Counted from the first letter of the stretch, positions 34,926 through 44,964 are shown. The stretch is 64,000 bases of DNA from JBKCUI01 sp052161625 (GCA_052161625.1 CP197412.1); one strand, 5' to 3'. Made by a program: numbers and translations. Notes: generated by a model from the sequence alone, not told the origin.

Positions 34926-35250
34926 AAAAGAACCGAATGGAAGAGAAGGAGACCGTTCAGCAAATGCTTTGGAAGGCACGCATCGTTAACAACTACTCGG
35001 GACCATCTCCGCGCTCCTCCGCGCCCTCCGTGGATAGTCGACCAAATGGACTTTTCGACGCACTGCAAAGGTCGCGGTTTCACTATCGCCGTTCTAGGGC
35101 CGCGTCCTTTTTTGTGGAGTCCGATAGATGGCTGTCCCTTCTCCGGCATCTGCGGAGAAGGGAGTTCAAGGACTCAGCATCCATTGCAAGCGAGTGGGTG
35201 TTTCGATGAACGCAGGGCGCGAGTAAAAGATGGCCGCGACATTCGTATCG

Positions 35251-37932
35251 CTACGTTTTAGGCGGCGTCGGCGCTCCCTTTTCGGCAGGCTTGTGAATCG
35301 CCGAATCAAGATCGATTTCACGGCCTAAGCTCTCGTGCTCGAAGGCTCTCTGTAAATATTGCACTGCTTCATCAATCGTATCTGCCTGCATCAGGAGCAA
35401 GTCCCCTTTGCGAATCAATTTCAAGGCTCGATCTACCGCGTTGGGCCAACCCGAAACTTCATGAATCTCCTTGACCTTCCGTCCGCCATCCATCCCCTTT
35501 TTGAAGAGCGACATGATCTCGCCCGGCTGCCGACCGCGAAGATATTGATCTTCGTACAGAATGATGCGATCGAAATAGTTAGCCAGAATCTCGCCTTGTC
35601 GAACCATGTCCTCGTCGCGCCGATCGCCGGCGGCCGAGTAAATGACAGTCCGATGTTCGTGTGGGAATTGCTCCAGGGATTCTGCGATAGCCATAAGCGA
35701 CGACGCATTGTGGCCGTAATCAACAATAACGGTCGCACCGTGCATCTCGACCAAATTGAACCGACCTGGCACTTTATCCATGTGTGCAGAAAAGGATTCC
35801 AATCCGAGACGAATCTGCTCGCATGGCATACCCAGCCCCCAGCATGCAGCGGCGGCGGCGAGGACGTTTTCCACTTGGAATGTGATCCGGCCGTTGTGCG
35901 TGAGGGGAATGCGTTCCAGCGACAGGAGCGGGAAGTCGGTGTTGCCTTCCGCTAGGATGATGGCGTTGTCTCGCACGAACGCGGCTCGCCCGCCTTTGCT
36001 CCGATGCTCGGACAAGACCGGATCGTTTCCATCGATCGCAAAGAAGATGACGCCCCCTTTGCAGCGTTCCGCCATTTCAGCCGTGTAGGGATCGTTGGCT
36101 TTGAGGACGCCGTAGCCGGTCTTCGAGACAGCCTCGATCACGCATCGCTTTACTTTGGCAAGCTGCTCCAGTGTCTCGATGTCGGAGAGGCCCAAGTGAT
36201 CCCCTTCGCCGATGTTGGTCACGATCCCTACATCGCAAAAGTCGAATCCCAAGCCTTCTCGTAGGATGCCACCGCGAGCCGTCTCTAGAACCGCAGCGTC
36301 GACAGCCGGATTCATCAACACCGAGCGGGCGCTTTGAGGCCCGCTGCAGTCGCCGGAATCAATGCGCCGGCCGTGGATATAAATTCCATCGGTGCAGGTC
36401 ATCCCCACTTTTTTGCCCGTGCATCCCACAATGTGAGCAACCAATCGAGTGGTCGTGGTTTTCCCGTTCACGCCGGTTACACTCACGATGGGAACCCGTC
36501 CGTTGTTCCCCTCTGGGAACATCATGTCGATGATCGCTTCGCCAACCGGTCGGCCTTGACCGGACGATGGTTCAATGTGCATACGCAGTCCGGGACCAGC
36601 GTTGATCTCGACGATCACGCCTCGTTGTCCCTGCAGCGGTTGCGTGATGTCTTGTGCGACCACATCGACACCGGCGATGTCCAACCCGATGACTCGCGCC
36701 GCCTCGACGCACTGTCGCGCCACATCGGGATGTACGATATCGGTAACGTCCGCCGCGGTTCCCCCGGTGCTTAAATTCGCATTGCGCCGAATAAGGACTT
36801 TCTTGCCGAGAGGAGGAATCGTGTCAGGTGTCAAGCCTTGCTCCATGAGGACACCGAGCGCGACAGCATCGATTTTGATTTTGCTCAAGACCGTGCTGTG
36901 ACCATCGCTTCGACGAGGATCTTCGTTGACGACATCGATCAGCTTCTGAACCGTCGACTGACCATCTCCAATGACGTGGGCAGGTTCTCGTCTAGCCGCG
37001 GCAACCATGCGACCACCGATGACAAGGATGCGGTAGTCATCTCCAGGGGCATGACGTTCGCAAACGATCGAGCTACCTTCTTCACGGGCCGCGCGATATG
37101 CCGCTTCGACTTGCTCCCGCGATTGAAGATTCGTCGCAACTCCGCGACCATGGTTTCCGTACTGCGGTTTGATCACCACAGGCAACCCGATGTCCTGGGC
37201 GACCTCCCAAGCCTCTTCAGCGCTCTCGACGGGTTGTCCCTCAGGGGTTGGTACGCCGATAGTTTTGAGGAGCATTCGGGTAAGATCTTTGTCTTGGGCT
37301 ATCGATTCCGCGATGGCGCTGGTCGTATCTGCCTCGGCGGTGCAAATGCGTCGCTGCAAATGACCGTAACCGAGTTGAACCAAGCTCCCTTCGTTCAAAC
37401 GTCGCCAAGGAATATTGCGAGCTTTTGCGGCATCGACAATCGCCTTGGTACTAGGTCCTAAGCAGACGTCGTAAGCATATTCCTTAAGCTTCTCGACTTC
37501 CGCGTCGACATCGAAAGGACGATCGTGAACCGCTGCCATCAGCAACTCGAACGCTTTGTCCAAACAAGCCAGTCCAAGCTTCTCTTCGCGATATGAAATG
37601 GCAACTTTGTAAACACCCTCTTTGTTCGTCTCACGGGCACGACCGAAACCGACAGGGGTGCCTGCTAATGTCTGCAACTCCAGGGTGATGTGTTCTAAAA
37701 TGTGCGCCATGTAGGTGCCGCGCCGCAGACGGACAAAGAAACCGCCTCGCTCCCCGACGCTGCATCGGTGCTCGACCATCGTTGGCAACCATGCCATCAG
37801 TCGCTCGTTGAATCCCGGAATCATTTCCGAAGAAGTATCTTTCAGCTCTTCGAGGTCGACCCAAGCCTCCAACACTGGCGAATTCGACCAGATATTGGGA
37901 CCTCGGAGTTTGTTAACCTTCAGAATCTGCAT
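35251..37932 (-). CDS. cphA: Cyanophycin synthetase
   Basis: 893 residues, the size of CphA1 enzymes (about 870-900). An N-terminal domain (about 1-160) is followed by an ATP-grasp domain (about 210-480; PVVIKPQYGNHGRGV, then DYRILVIGGRMVAAARR and VDVVAQDI...VIVEINAGPGLRMH). A Mur-ligase-like domain has an intact P-loop GVNGKTTTTR near 485-494, DYGHNASSL and AGDRRDED. CphA makes multi-L-arginyl-poly-L-aspartate, adding Asp with the ATP-grasp site and Arg with the Mur-ligase site, giving cytoplasmic nitrogen/carbon/energy granules. The intact P-loop argues against the CphA2 type, in which this site is degenerate. No cyanophycinase gene is in the window. It is divergent from arginine N-succinyltransferase. 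Confidence 0.95.
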   Translation of the reverse strand: MQILKVNKLRGPNIWSNSPVLEAWVDLEELKDTSSEMIPGFNERLMAWLPTMVEHRCSVGERGGFFVRLRRGTYMAHILEHITLELQTLAGTPVGFGRARETNKEGVYKVAISYREEKLGLACLDKAFELLMAAVHDRPFDVDAEVEKLKEYAYDVCLGPSTKAIVDAAKARNIPWRRLNEGSLVQLGYGHLQRRICTAEADTTSAIAESIAQDKDLTRMLLKTIGVPTPEGQPVESAEEAWEVAQDIGLPVVIKPQYGNHGRGVATNLQSREQVEAAYRAAREEGSSIVCERHAPGDDYRILVIGGRMVAAARREPAHVIGDGQSTVQKLIDVVNEDPRRSDGHSTVLSKIKIDAVALGVLMEQGLTPDTIPPLGKKVLIRRNANLSTGGTAADVTDIVHPDVARQCVEAARVIGLDIAGVDVVAQDITQPLQGQRGVIVEINAGPGLRMHIEPSSGQGRPVGEAIIDMMFPEGNNGRVPIVSVTGVNGKTTTTRLVAHIVGCTGKKVGMTCTDGIYIHGRRIDSGDCSGPQSARSVLMNPAVDAAVLETARGGILREGLGFDFCDVGIVTNIGEGDHLGLSDIETLEQLAKVKRCVIEAVSKTGYGVLKANDPYTAEMAERCKGGVIFFAIDGNDPVLSEHRSKGGRAAFVRDNAIILAEGNTDFPLLSLERIPLTHNGRITFQVENVLAAAAACWGLGMPCEQIRLGLESFSAHMDKVPGRFNLVEMHGATVIVDYGHNASSLMAIAESLEQFPHEHRTVIYSAAGDRRDEDMVRQGEILANYFDRIILYEDQYLRGRQPGEIMSLFKKGMDGGRKVKEIHEVSGWPNAVDRALKLIRKGDLLLMQADTIDEAVQYLQRAFEHESLGREIDLDSAIHKPAEKGAPTPPKT

Positions 37933-38249
37933 GACTTCCTCTTGCTAGTACTACCATTGGAGAGAATCGCTGGAGCACCTATTGTGAATCATTGAATGCG
38001 AATTTGATACAGTTTCGTCAACTGAAATGCTCGCAATCCACAATAAGCACCACTGATAAGCCAGCTTGCTAAAATCCAAGCTAGCCTAAAAGTGCAAACG
38101 ATGGGCCATCTCTCCGGTGGCACCCTTTTCGGCAGGTAAACAATCGAAAAAACCGGAAAAGACATTGGATTTCGGAATTTCCCGGCGAAGTAGGTTTGCC
38201 ATCAAATCGATAGCACGTTGTATCAAAACGGACTTAAGGAGAGCGCGAA
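37933..38249. promoter_or_regulatory. Divergent cphA/astA control region
   Basis: 317 bases between the two start codons. A short inverted repeat AGCTTG-N8-CAAGCT (38063-38082) could be an operator. For astA, TTGCCA-N17-TGTATC (38196-38224) is a possible promoter 25 bases before the start codon. Both are weak, sequence-only guesses. Confidence 0.35.
38063..38082. promoter_or_regulatory. Candidate operator palindrome
   Basis: Perfect six-base arms AGCTTG and CAAGCT with an eight-base spacer (CTAAAATC), in the middle of the cphA/astA divergent region. An arginine-responsive repressor would be an obvious candidate to test, but the motif is not a known ARG box. Confidence 0.2.
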
Positions 38250-39284
38250 ATGTACCGGATTCGACAAGTGGTTGCTGGGGATTTGGACGCCCTCTGGGAC
38301 TTGATTTGCCAGGCTTCCGCAGGGATGACGTCCCTTCAAATCGATAAAGCGACTCTGCAAGATCGGTTGGAGTTGTCGACCTTCGCTTTCTCGCGGACAT
38401 CGGAAAAACCGGAAGGAGCACCGTATGTTTTCGCCCTTGAGGATCAAAGCGTTGGCAAGATCGTTGGAACGAGTTGTATTTTTTCCAAAACGGGTGGATA
38501 CCAACCGCAATACTCGTATCGCGTGGAAACCGAACGCGCTAGCTCGTCCACGCTGGGTCTCGAGATGCTGGTGCATTCCCTTCATCTGGTGAAAGTCCAC
38601 GATGGTCCTACAGAAATCGGAAGCTTGTTTCTCCAACCGGACTACCGAGGGCGTGGTTGCGGAAAACTATTGAGTCTCTGTCGATTCCTATATATGGCGA
38701 ATCATCCAAAACGTTTTGCAAGCCAAACGATCGCGGAGATGCGAGGCTATCAAGATGCCGAAGGTCACTCTCCTTTCTGGGATGCGATCGGCGCCCATTT
38801 TTTCAAGATTGATTTCCCCAGCGCGGACTCGCTGTCGATGGTCGACAAGACCTTTATCGAAGAATTGATGCCAAAGTATCCGATCTACCTCGAACTCCTG
38901 CCCCAATCCGCGTTGGATGCGATCGGCAAAGTACACGATCAAACGCGTCCAGCCCTCGCCATGCTCGAGGGGCAAGGATTCCAACGCAACAATCTTATCG
39001 ACATCTTCGATGCGGGCCCTGTCATGGCCTGCCCAACCCAGCAGATTCGAACGGTTGCCGATAGTCGACTTGCTTCGTGGACAAACGATCCGCTCGCCGA
39101 TCGATCAACCCCCGCGATCGTCGCACGAGGGACCCCGCCTTTCTTGGCAATTGAGACCTCGATCCAATGCGATGGGGCGCAAGGCTCCGAACACGTCGTC
39201 TTGGATTTGGCTGCCATTGACGATCTGCAGCTACGGTCCGGGGAGTTAGTACGCTTTATCGCCCTTCCTGCTAAATCCGTTTGA
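38250..39284 (+). CDS. astA: Arginine N-succinyltransferase
   Basis: 344 residues, the standard AstA length, with AAGGAG eight bases before the ATG. Family text is clear: a GNAT-like core with EIGSLFLQPDYRGRGCGKLL then SLCRFLYMA, the AEMRGYQDAEGHSPFWDAIG block followed by HFFKIDF, and YPIYLELLPQSA. AstA transfers succinyl from succinyl-CoA to arginine, the first step of the ammonia-producing arginine succinyltransferase pathway. astB-E are not in this window, so the rest of the pathway must be elsewhere or absent. It starts 317 bases from cphA in the opposite direction and is followed at 99 bases by an S46 peptidase. Confidence 0.93.
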   Translation: MYRIRQVVAGDLDALWDLICQASAGMTSLQIDKATLQDRLELSTFAFSRTSEKPEGAPYVFALEDQSVGKIVGTSCIFSKTGGYQPQYSYRVETERASSSTLGLEMLVHSLHLVKVHDGPTEIGSLFLQPDYRGRGCGKLLSLCRFLYMANHPKRFASQTIAEMRGYQDAEGHSPFWDAIGAHFFKIDFPSADSLSMVDKTFIEELMPKYPIYLELLPQSALDAIGKVHDQTRPALAMLEGQGFQRNNLIDIFDAGPVMACPTQQIRTVADSRLASWTNDPLADRSTPAIVARGTPPFLAIETSIQCDGAQGSEHVVLDLAAIDDLQLRSGELVRFIALPAKSV

Positions 39285-39383
39285 CGAACAAGTGGAGTCG
39301 ACCAGAAACGAAGTGTGATACCATACATCCCCCACTTCGAACCGACTTGTCATTGCAACTGGAATCCATCGAACCGAGTCACC

Positions 39384-41591
39384 ATGCCAATGAAATCTAT
39401 TGCGAGCTCCAAGCCAACAGCGCGCCACGCACTCTTGTCTCTCTCTTCCGTCGTGAAACTTTGCTTGGTGGTCGCGCCTTTTGGGATCGGAATCCTCGCG
39501 GCGAAATCCTTGGCCGATGAAGGCATGTATCCCATCAGCGAGCTGGCGCGTCTACAATTGCCCCAAAAAGGACTTGCCTTACAACCAACGGATATTTTCA
39601 ATCCGGATCAAGTCAGTTTGGTCGATGGTATTTGCCGCGTGAATGGGTGCACCGGTTCGTTCGTATCCGATCAAGGTCTGATCATAACGAATCATCACTG
39701 CGCCTTTGATGCAATCCAAAAAGTCTCCACGCCTGACAAGGACTATCTGACGGATGGTTTTGTTTCCCGTTCGCGTGCTGAGGAACTTCCCGCTGCGGGC
39801 TATACCGTTCGCATCACCGAGCAATACGAAGACGTGTCTGCCAGGGTGTTGTCGTCGGTCGATCCGTCGATGTCTGCAGCGGACCGAACGAAGGCGATCG
39901 ATAAGAGACGCAAGGAACTTGAGAAAGAGGCCGAGGCGAAGCATCCTGGACTGCGAGCGGAAGTTGCGGAGATGTTCACAGGAAAGACCTACGTCCTCTT
40001 TCTCTACACCTATTTGAAGGACATCCGATTGGTCTTTGCCCCACCCGCTTCGGTCGGTGCATTTGGTGGCGAAACCGACAATTGGGAATGGCCTCGACAC
40101 ACCGGTGACTTTTCATTTTTGCGAGCTTACACGGCACCGGATGGATCGTCGGCCGAGTATTCGCCGAACAATATCCCCTATCAACCGAAGCGTTTCATTC
40201 CAGTGAATCCTCAAGGAGCCGATGAAGAGGATTTTGTCTTCATCCTGGGTTATCCCGGCCGAACGCTTCGCCAGCGCACCGCAAGCTACTTCGAGTTCGA
40301 ACAACAAATCCGACTGCCTGAAATCGTTCGCTATTACAGCTGGCAGATGCAGGAAATGGAGAAGGCGGGAGCGCAAGATCGATCGGTCGCGCTGAAACAT
40401 GCGACGCGTTACAAGTCGTTGGCCAACGTTGAAAAAAGATCGCGCGGTCAATTGCTGGGTCTCACCCGAACCGGCTTGATCGAGGCTCGCAGGCAAGAGG
40501 AGGACAAACTCAAAAACTTTATCGCGTCCGACCCGGCTCTTCAGCAACGTTACGGAGGTGTGTTGGAACGCATCGGGGATGTCTATGCCGAGATCAACCG
40601 TTCGGCAAAACAAGAAATCGCATTGCGAGAGTTGCGTACAGCCTGCCGACTATTCTCCTTTGCCTTCACGGTTGTCGATGCAGTCCATGAAAGAGAGAAA
40701 GAAGACCTCGAACGCGAACCGCCCTACATGGACCGGAACTTGCCACTGACGACCAAGCAATTGCAATTGGACATCGCAGACTGGCATGCGGAGACGGACG
40801 AAGTTTTCTTACGCGGCATCATCGATATCCTGAAAAGCTTTCCTCAGGATTCTCTCTCGCCACGAATCACGAGTTGGCTCGGTGCGATCGACACCTCCGA
40901 CGAGAGCTTGAAAACCTGGATGGCGTCCACGCGACTAGGAGATGCCAGCTTCGCAATCGAGTGCCTGAAAAGGACCCCGGAGCAACTGTCCACCCTCAAC
41001 GATCCCGCACTGCAAGCGATGCTGGCGATTTATCCCGAATACCTCCGATTGCGCGAGTTAGACAAAGAACGGGAGGGCAAACTGAATCAGCTTTATGGCG
41101 AACTGCAGGATGTGAAGCAAAAATTCCAAGCCGATACCTTTGTTCCAGATGCGAACGCAACATTGCGACTGACCTACGGACGAGTTCGGGGCTATTCACC
41201 GGCCGATGCCGTGGTACGAACACCGATTTCTACCCTGCGTGGCGTACTGGAAAAGACGACCGGTATGGAGCCATTCATCTCGCCTGAAGCTGTGTTGCAA
41301 AAAGCAAAGCAGAAGGAGTATGGACCCTTTGTCCATCCTCGGTTGAAGGATGTTCCGGTAGCCATTCTCTACAACACCGACACAACGGGTGGAAATTCGG
41401 GGAGCCCGGTCCTCAATCACAAAGGGGAATTGGTGGCGGTAAATTTTGATCGCACGTTTGAAGCGACGATCAACGACTTCGCTTGGAACGAGAGTTATAG
41501 CCGTTCGATTGGAGTGGACGTTCGGTACGTACTTTGGATCACCGGTATCGTTTACGGCGCCGATCATCTTCTCAAGGAAATGGGACTGTAA
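39384..41591 (+). CDS. S46 family dipeptidyl peptidase, DPP11-like
   Basis: 735 residues from the ATG at 39384; a GTG upstream at 39315 is less likely. Signal-like segment about 20-45. The catalytic triad is readable: His in ITNHHCAF, Asp in GGETDNWEWPRH, Ser in TGGNSGSPVL. Eighteen residues after the catalytic Ser comes FDR; in Porphyromonas DPP11 the equivalent Arg673 selects Asp/Glu at P1, while DPP7 has Gly there. This gene product is therefore predicted to release dipeptides with an acidic second residue from peptides in the periplasm. It lies 99 bases behind astA, same strand. Confidence 0.92.
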   Translation: MPMKSIASSKPTARHALLSLSSVVKLCLVVAPFGIGILAAKSLADEGMYPISELARLQLPQKGLALQPTDIFNPDQVSLVDGICRVNGCTGSFVSDQGLIITNHHCAFDAIQKVSTPDKDYLTDGFVSRSRAEELPAAGYTVRITEQYEDVSARVLSSVDPSMSAADRTKAIDKRRKELEKEAEAKHPGLRAEVAEMFTGKTYVLFLYTYLKDIRLVFAPPASVGAFGGETDNWEWPRHTGDFSFLRAYTAPDGSSAEYSPNNIPYQPKRFIPVNPQGADEEDFVFILGYPGRTLRQRTASYFEFEQQIRLPEIVRYYSWQMQEMEKAGAQDRSVALKHATRYKSLANVEKRSRGQLLGLTRTGLIEARRQEEDKLKNFIASDPALQQRYGGVLERIGDVYAEINRSAKQEIALRELRTACRLFSFAFTVVDAVHEREKEDLEREPPYMDRNLPLTTKQLQLDIADWHAETDEVFLRGIIDILKSFPQDSLSPRITSWLGAIDTSDESLKTWMASTRLGDASFAIECLKRTPEQLSTLNDPALQAMLAIYPEYLRLRELDKEREGKLNQLYGELQDVKQKFQADTFVPDANATLRLTYGRVRGYSPADAVVRTPISTLRGVLEKTTGMEPFISPEAVLQKAKQKEYGPFVHPRLKDVPVAILYNTDTTGGNSGSPVLNHKGELVAVNFDRTFEATINDFAWNESYSRSIGVDVRYVLWITGIVYGADHLLKEMGL

Positions 41592-41614
41592 GAACCGAAA
41601 AAAGGAGTTGCAAA

Positions 41615-42958
41615 CTAGGTGAGGAGCGAGCGGCAGACCTTGCCATGACTTAAGGCCAGAGGTCGGCCGATCGGTGTCTGCAATTCTTGCTCGAAATCGA
41701 TTCCAAAGGTGGAAAGGATTGTCGCATGCAAATCTTCCACGGAAACGGGGTCAGCCACCCCGTCGATCCCACCTTTTCCATCGATTGGAAGTTCTGCAGA
41801 GGTCGCTCCATGAACGTAACCTCGTCGAAATGGACCACCAAATAGGACGGTGCTGAATCCATTGGGCCAGTGATCCCGTCCCTCCGCAACATTGATCTTA
41901 GGGGTTCTGCCAAATTCCCCTCCCCACACGACAAGGGTTTCGTTCAAAAGGTCGCGAGCCTCCAATTCGGTGATCAATCCGACCATCGCGGCGTCTAGAA
42001 CCTCGCAGCGGCTTCGGTGAAACTCGTGGTTACGAGCATGGGTGTCCCATCCACTCAACTCCACTTCGACGCACCGAACACCTTGTTGCACCAATCGAAC
42101 GGCAGCCAAGCATCCTCGGCCGAAGGGTGAATCACCGAACTTCTTTAAAACATCCGCGGGTTCGTCCGTCACTTTGAACGCGTTGATTTGTTCGCTTTCC
42201 ATCATCCGAGTCGCACGTGTCGTCGACGTTTCATGCTGCGTGCGCACGCGGTCCATATCCCTAAGCCGTCCTCGTCGAAATTCGGACTCCATCAAATCGG
42301 AAAGATCGACGAGGCGCCGCTCGGTTCTCTCTGCATCGACACGGCTTTCTAAATTGGAAATACGAAACTTGGGATCGCCAACTTGAAATGCATCGTAACC
42401 TGGCCCCATATAACCACCGCGCCCGGGCCATTGTCCGCTCACGATCGAAATGTGGCGAGGGATTTCGATGTTGTTTTCCGACTGGTGACAAAGCACTGCG
42501 CCGATCGATGGGTGGATCAAGGTCGGATCGGGGCGCCAGCCCGTCTTCATGGTGTAGGTGGCCCGTTCGTGATCTCCCTCTTTCGAGACCATGGAACGGA
42601 TCACAGTCGCGTGATGCATGATCTCAGCGGTTTGCGGTAGCAAATTGGAAATCTCAAGCCCTGGCAGGCTGGTCGCTATCGACTGGGTTTCTCCCCCGAT
42701 CTTCGTGTTGGGATGGGGGTCGAACGTCTCCAACTGACTGGGCCCACCCTGCATCCACAGAAAGATCAAACTCTTCGGCTTCTTAGGGTTTGGACCAGCA
42801 CCAGACCCTGCATTCGGATTGGCTAACGCTTCTGCTATGGCCGTCCAAGCGCTTGCGTAACCGAGCCCGGCAGCAGTGGATGCAGATCGAAGGAAGGACC
42901 GTCGTCGCATCGCATGGAACGATACGCATTCAATCTGCGAGGGGTCGTTCGGGTTCAT
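41615..42958 (-). CDS. DUF1501 domain protein, Tat-like signal
   Basis: 447 residues. A twin-arginine-type signal (MRRRSFLRSAST at about 17-28, then a short hydrophobic part) leads into the DUF1501 fold, an alkaline-phosphatase-superfamily relative: KSLIFLWMQGGPSQLETFDP, ATVIRSMVSKEGDHERATY, and the C-terminal VVWGGEFGRTPKIN and GRDHWPNGFSTVL. The reaction is unknown. Its partner is the DUF1549/DUF1553 gene upstream on the same strand (117-base gap), the usual two-gene arrangement in planctomycetes. Confidence 0.93.
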   Translation of the reverse strand: MNPNDPSQIECVSFHAMRRRSFLRSASTAAGLGYASAWTAIAEALANPNAGSGAGPNPKKPKSLIFLWMQGGPSQLETFDPHPNTKIGGETQSIATSLPGLEISNLLPQTAEIMHHATVIRSMVSKEGDHERATYTMKTGWRPDPTLIHPSIGAVLCHQSENNIEIPRHISIVSGQWPGRGGYMGPGYDAFQVGDPKFRISNLESRVDAERTERRLVDLSDLMESEFRRGRLRDMDRVRTQHETSTTRATRMMESEQINAFKVTDEPADVLKKFGDSPFGRGCLAAVRLVQQGVRCVEVELSGWDTHARNHEFHRSRCEVLDAAMVGLITELEARDLLNETLVVWGGEFGRTPKINVAEGRDHWPNGFSTVLFGGPFRRGYVHGATSAELPIDGKGGIDGVADPVSVEDLHATILSTFGIDFEQELQTPIGRPLALSHGKVCRSLLT

Positions 42959-43075
42959 AGTAACATTCCTGGGAATAGGTGCGAGGGACGAGCAGATGGA
43001 TCGAATTTGCGATGGAACGGGTGATGGAACGGGTAATACCAGAGTCGGCTAATTGCTAAACAAAATGGATTGGGA

Positions 43076-44887
43076 TCAGTGATTCCAAAGGAACTCGGTG
43101 CTGTTCATAAGGGTCCAATACATATCTTCGACAATCTTGCGATGCTTGTTGCCTTTTGTTCCTGCTAATCGCTCGGCGAAGGCCGTCCACTCTCGTTCGG
43201 ACGGTCTACGGTTCAACACAGCCAGGAAGACGGCCTCTACCGCAGATCGATCATCTCTGGCTTGATTGGCGATTCGGGTGGATGCGTTCATGACAGGGTT
43301 GTCTTCGATACGTTCCCGCGTGAACTTTCCATTCATCACCAACAATCGTTGCGGGATTGTGATCGCGTTGGCTTGAAACTCGTCATCACCCCGGTCGCCA
43401 TACTCTTTCGTGAAGTCGTTCACGCCACCGAAAAGTTCTAATCGCGAAATGATGGAACTGCTTTCATCGATCGTTTTAATGCGCGAGGCTTGATGGATCG
43501 ATGCCGCGACTTGCTCGGGTCTCAACTGTGTGAGTGGAAATACAGCCCATACCGCTTCATGATCTTCGTCGGGTTCGCCCCCAGGTAGTCGCGAGTCTCT
43601 TTGAAAAGCCTTCGTGGAAGCGATGGCTCGAATCAGACGATGAAGATCATACCCGGATTGAATCAAGTCGTCGGCGAGGGTTTCCATGCCAGCTGGGAAT
43701 GGACCGCTCAGAGGGATATTATCGATCGTAGGCGTCCAAGGCTTTCCGAATAGAATCGCCCAAACTCGGTTCACCGCCGCTCTCGCAAATGCTTTGTTCT
43801 CAGGATGCGTTACCCACTTCGCCAAACGGTCGCGAGGGGAACCCTTTTCAGGTAGCAGATGCTGTAGGTAAGGAACCGAGGGAGGCACCTCGGTCTCCTC
43901 CTCAGCATGAAGATACTGATATCGGTAGGGGCGATTCGTATTCCGCAATCCAATAAACGGATTCTCCATCCTGGTGCCGGCGAAGAACGCCGCGAGTTGA
44001 TGAAAGTCCTCCTGCGTTCCTTCCCGCATCTCGGAGCCATCTCGGACGACCGATTCTTCAAGCATCGTGGGTGCCAAGTGGGCATGTGTCGCATCGTTTG
44101 GAAACGGGACGTTGCCTACGTAATCGTCGTGGCACTGCAAACAATCAATCCGCTGCGCAAGGAACGCTCGAGATGTTCGACCTGCCAATCGAATCACATC
44201 GGGCTGCTTGTCATCCCCTTCGTCCATCGTCGCAGTGAGGAAATTCACCTGCGGAGAATCGGTCCAAGCCCCCTGTGCCGTTATCAACTCTCTAACGATG
44301 CGATCGTATGGAACATTCTTGCTGAATTGATCCGCCAACCATTCGACATACATACGCCTTCGAAATACAAGAAACGGTCCGGCATTCGTTCCGACCGTTG
44401 CACGGGTCCAACGCTCAGCGAGGTAATCCGCAGATCGACGATCGCGAAGCAAGTAATCCAGCCACCATGTAGCCCGGGTTTCCTCGGGTATCTGTTGCAA
44501 CGCTCGGACTTCTTCGAGCGATAGACCGTTTCCCACCAAGGCCAAACTGAGGCGGCGGCACAGGATCAACGAATCCGCAGGCTCTGCCGCAGCGAGCCTC
44601 TCGCTCTGGATCACCCGCTCCATCTCCAAATCCACTTGGTCGACCACCTCACGGATCGAGGGCTCCAGGGTGCCCCGAACTTGATCCGCTTGGGGCAACA
44701 ACTGAGGCTTGGAGGAGACCGACGCCAAGCTACCAATGGCCAGCCCGGCCAATACCGTGAGCAGCAAAAGCCTTTTCATCCAACGCTTCGAGACGCCCCC
44801 CGATGCCGATGCCGATGCCGATGCGTGTGGCTGTGGCTGTGGCGAATCATAAGTACTGGCTGTAGCAGGAGTCTGATTTACATCCAT
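43076..44887 (-). CDS. DUF1549/DUF1553 domain protein
   Basis: 603 residues. A short cytoplasmic lead with Ala-Ser repeats (encoded by a hexanucleotide tandem) is followed by a membrane anchor (about 38-58, LLLLTVLAGLAIGSLAS). DUF1549 occupies about 80-300, with LILCRRLSLALVGNGLS near its start and a single CLQCHDDYVG heme-like motif near 255. DUF1553 follows, with HPENKAFARAAVNRVWAILFGK and the end VFLAVLNRRPSEREW. Normally a PSCyt1 heme domain precedes DUF1549; here it is absent and a membrane helix stands in its place. Works with the DUF1501 protein, role unproven. Confidence 0.92.
   Translation of the reverse strand: MDVNQTPATASTYDSPQPQPHASASASASGGVSKRWMKRLLLLTVLAGLAIGSLASVSSKPQLLPQADQVRGTLEPSIREVVDQVDLEMERVIQSERLAAAEPADSLILCRRLSLALVGNGLSLEEVRALQQIPEETRATWWLDYLLRDRRSADYLAERWTRATVGTNAGPFLVFRRRMYVEWLADQFSKNVPYDRIVRELITAQGAWTDSPQVNFLTATMDEGDDKQPDVIRLAGRTSRAFLAQRIDCLQCHDDYVGNVPFPNDATHAHLAPTMLEESVVRDGSEMREGTQEDFHQLAAFFAGTRMENPFIGLRNTNRPYRYQYLHAEEETEVPPSVPYLQHLLPEKGSPRDRLAKWVTHPENKAFARAAVNRVWAILFGKPWTPTIDNIPLSGPFPAGMETLADDLIQSGYDLHRLIRAIASTKAFQRDSRLPGGEPDEDHEAVWAVFPLTQLRPEQVAASIHQASRIKTIDESSSIISRLELFGGVNDFTKEYGDRGDDEFQANAITIPQRLLVMNGKFTRERIEDNPVMNASTRIANQARDDRSAVEAVFLAVLNRRPSEREWTAFAERLAGTKGNKHRKIVEDMYWTLMNSTEFLWNH
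44801..44843. repeat. Hexanucleotide tandem in the DUF1549 gene
   Basis: Four units of CGATGC (44801-44824) followed by about two and a half units of GTGGCT-like sequence. On the minus strand these encode Ala-Ser repeats and a Pro-Gln-Pro-Gln-Pro-His run. Length changes would stay in frame. Confidence 0.8.
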
Positions 44888-44964
44888 CGTGGCGGAAACC
44901 CTTTTAGAACTCCAACGCGATTACTGACGCGAAAGAATCGAACAGCGGCAGCGATCGATCCACT

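Larger units (their letters stand above)
34586..35250. other. Non-coding stretch with dispersed repeat copy B
   Basis: 665 bases between the sigma gene and the cphA stop codon. It holds repeat copy B (34613-34769), a GxxExxY gene stub (34758-34838), a 23-base unit (34903-34925) and a CTCCGCGCTCCTCCGCGCCC tract (35009-35028). This marks the right edge of the accessory stretch. No intact gene is supported. Confidence 0.6.
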
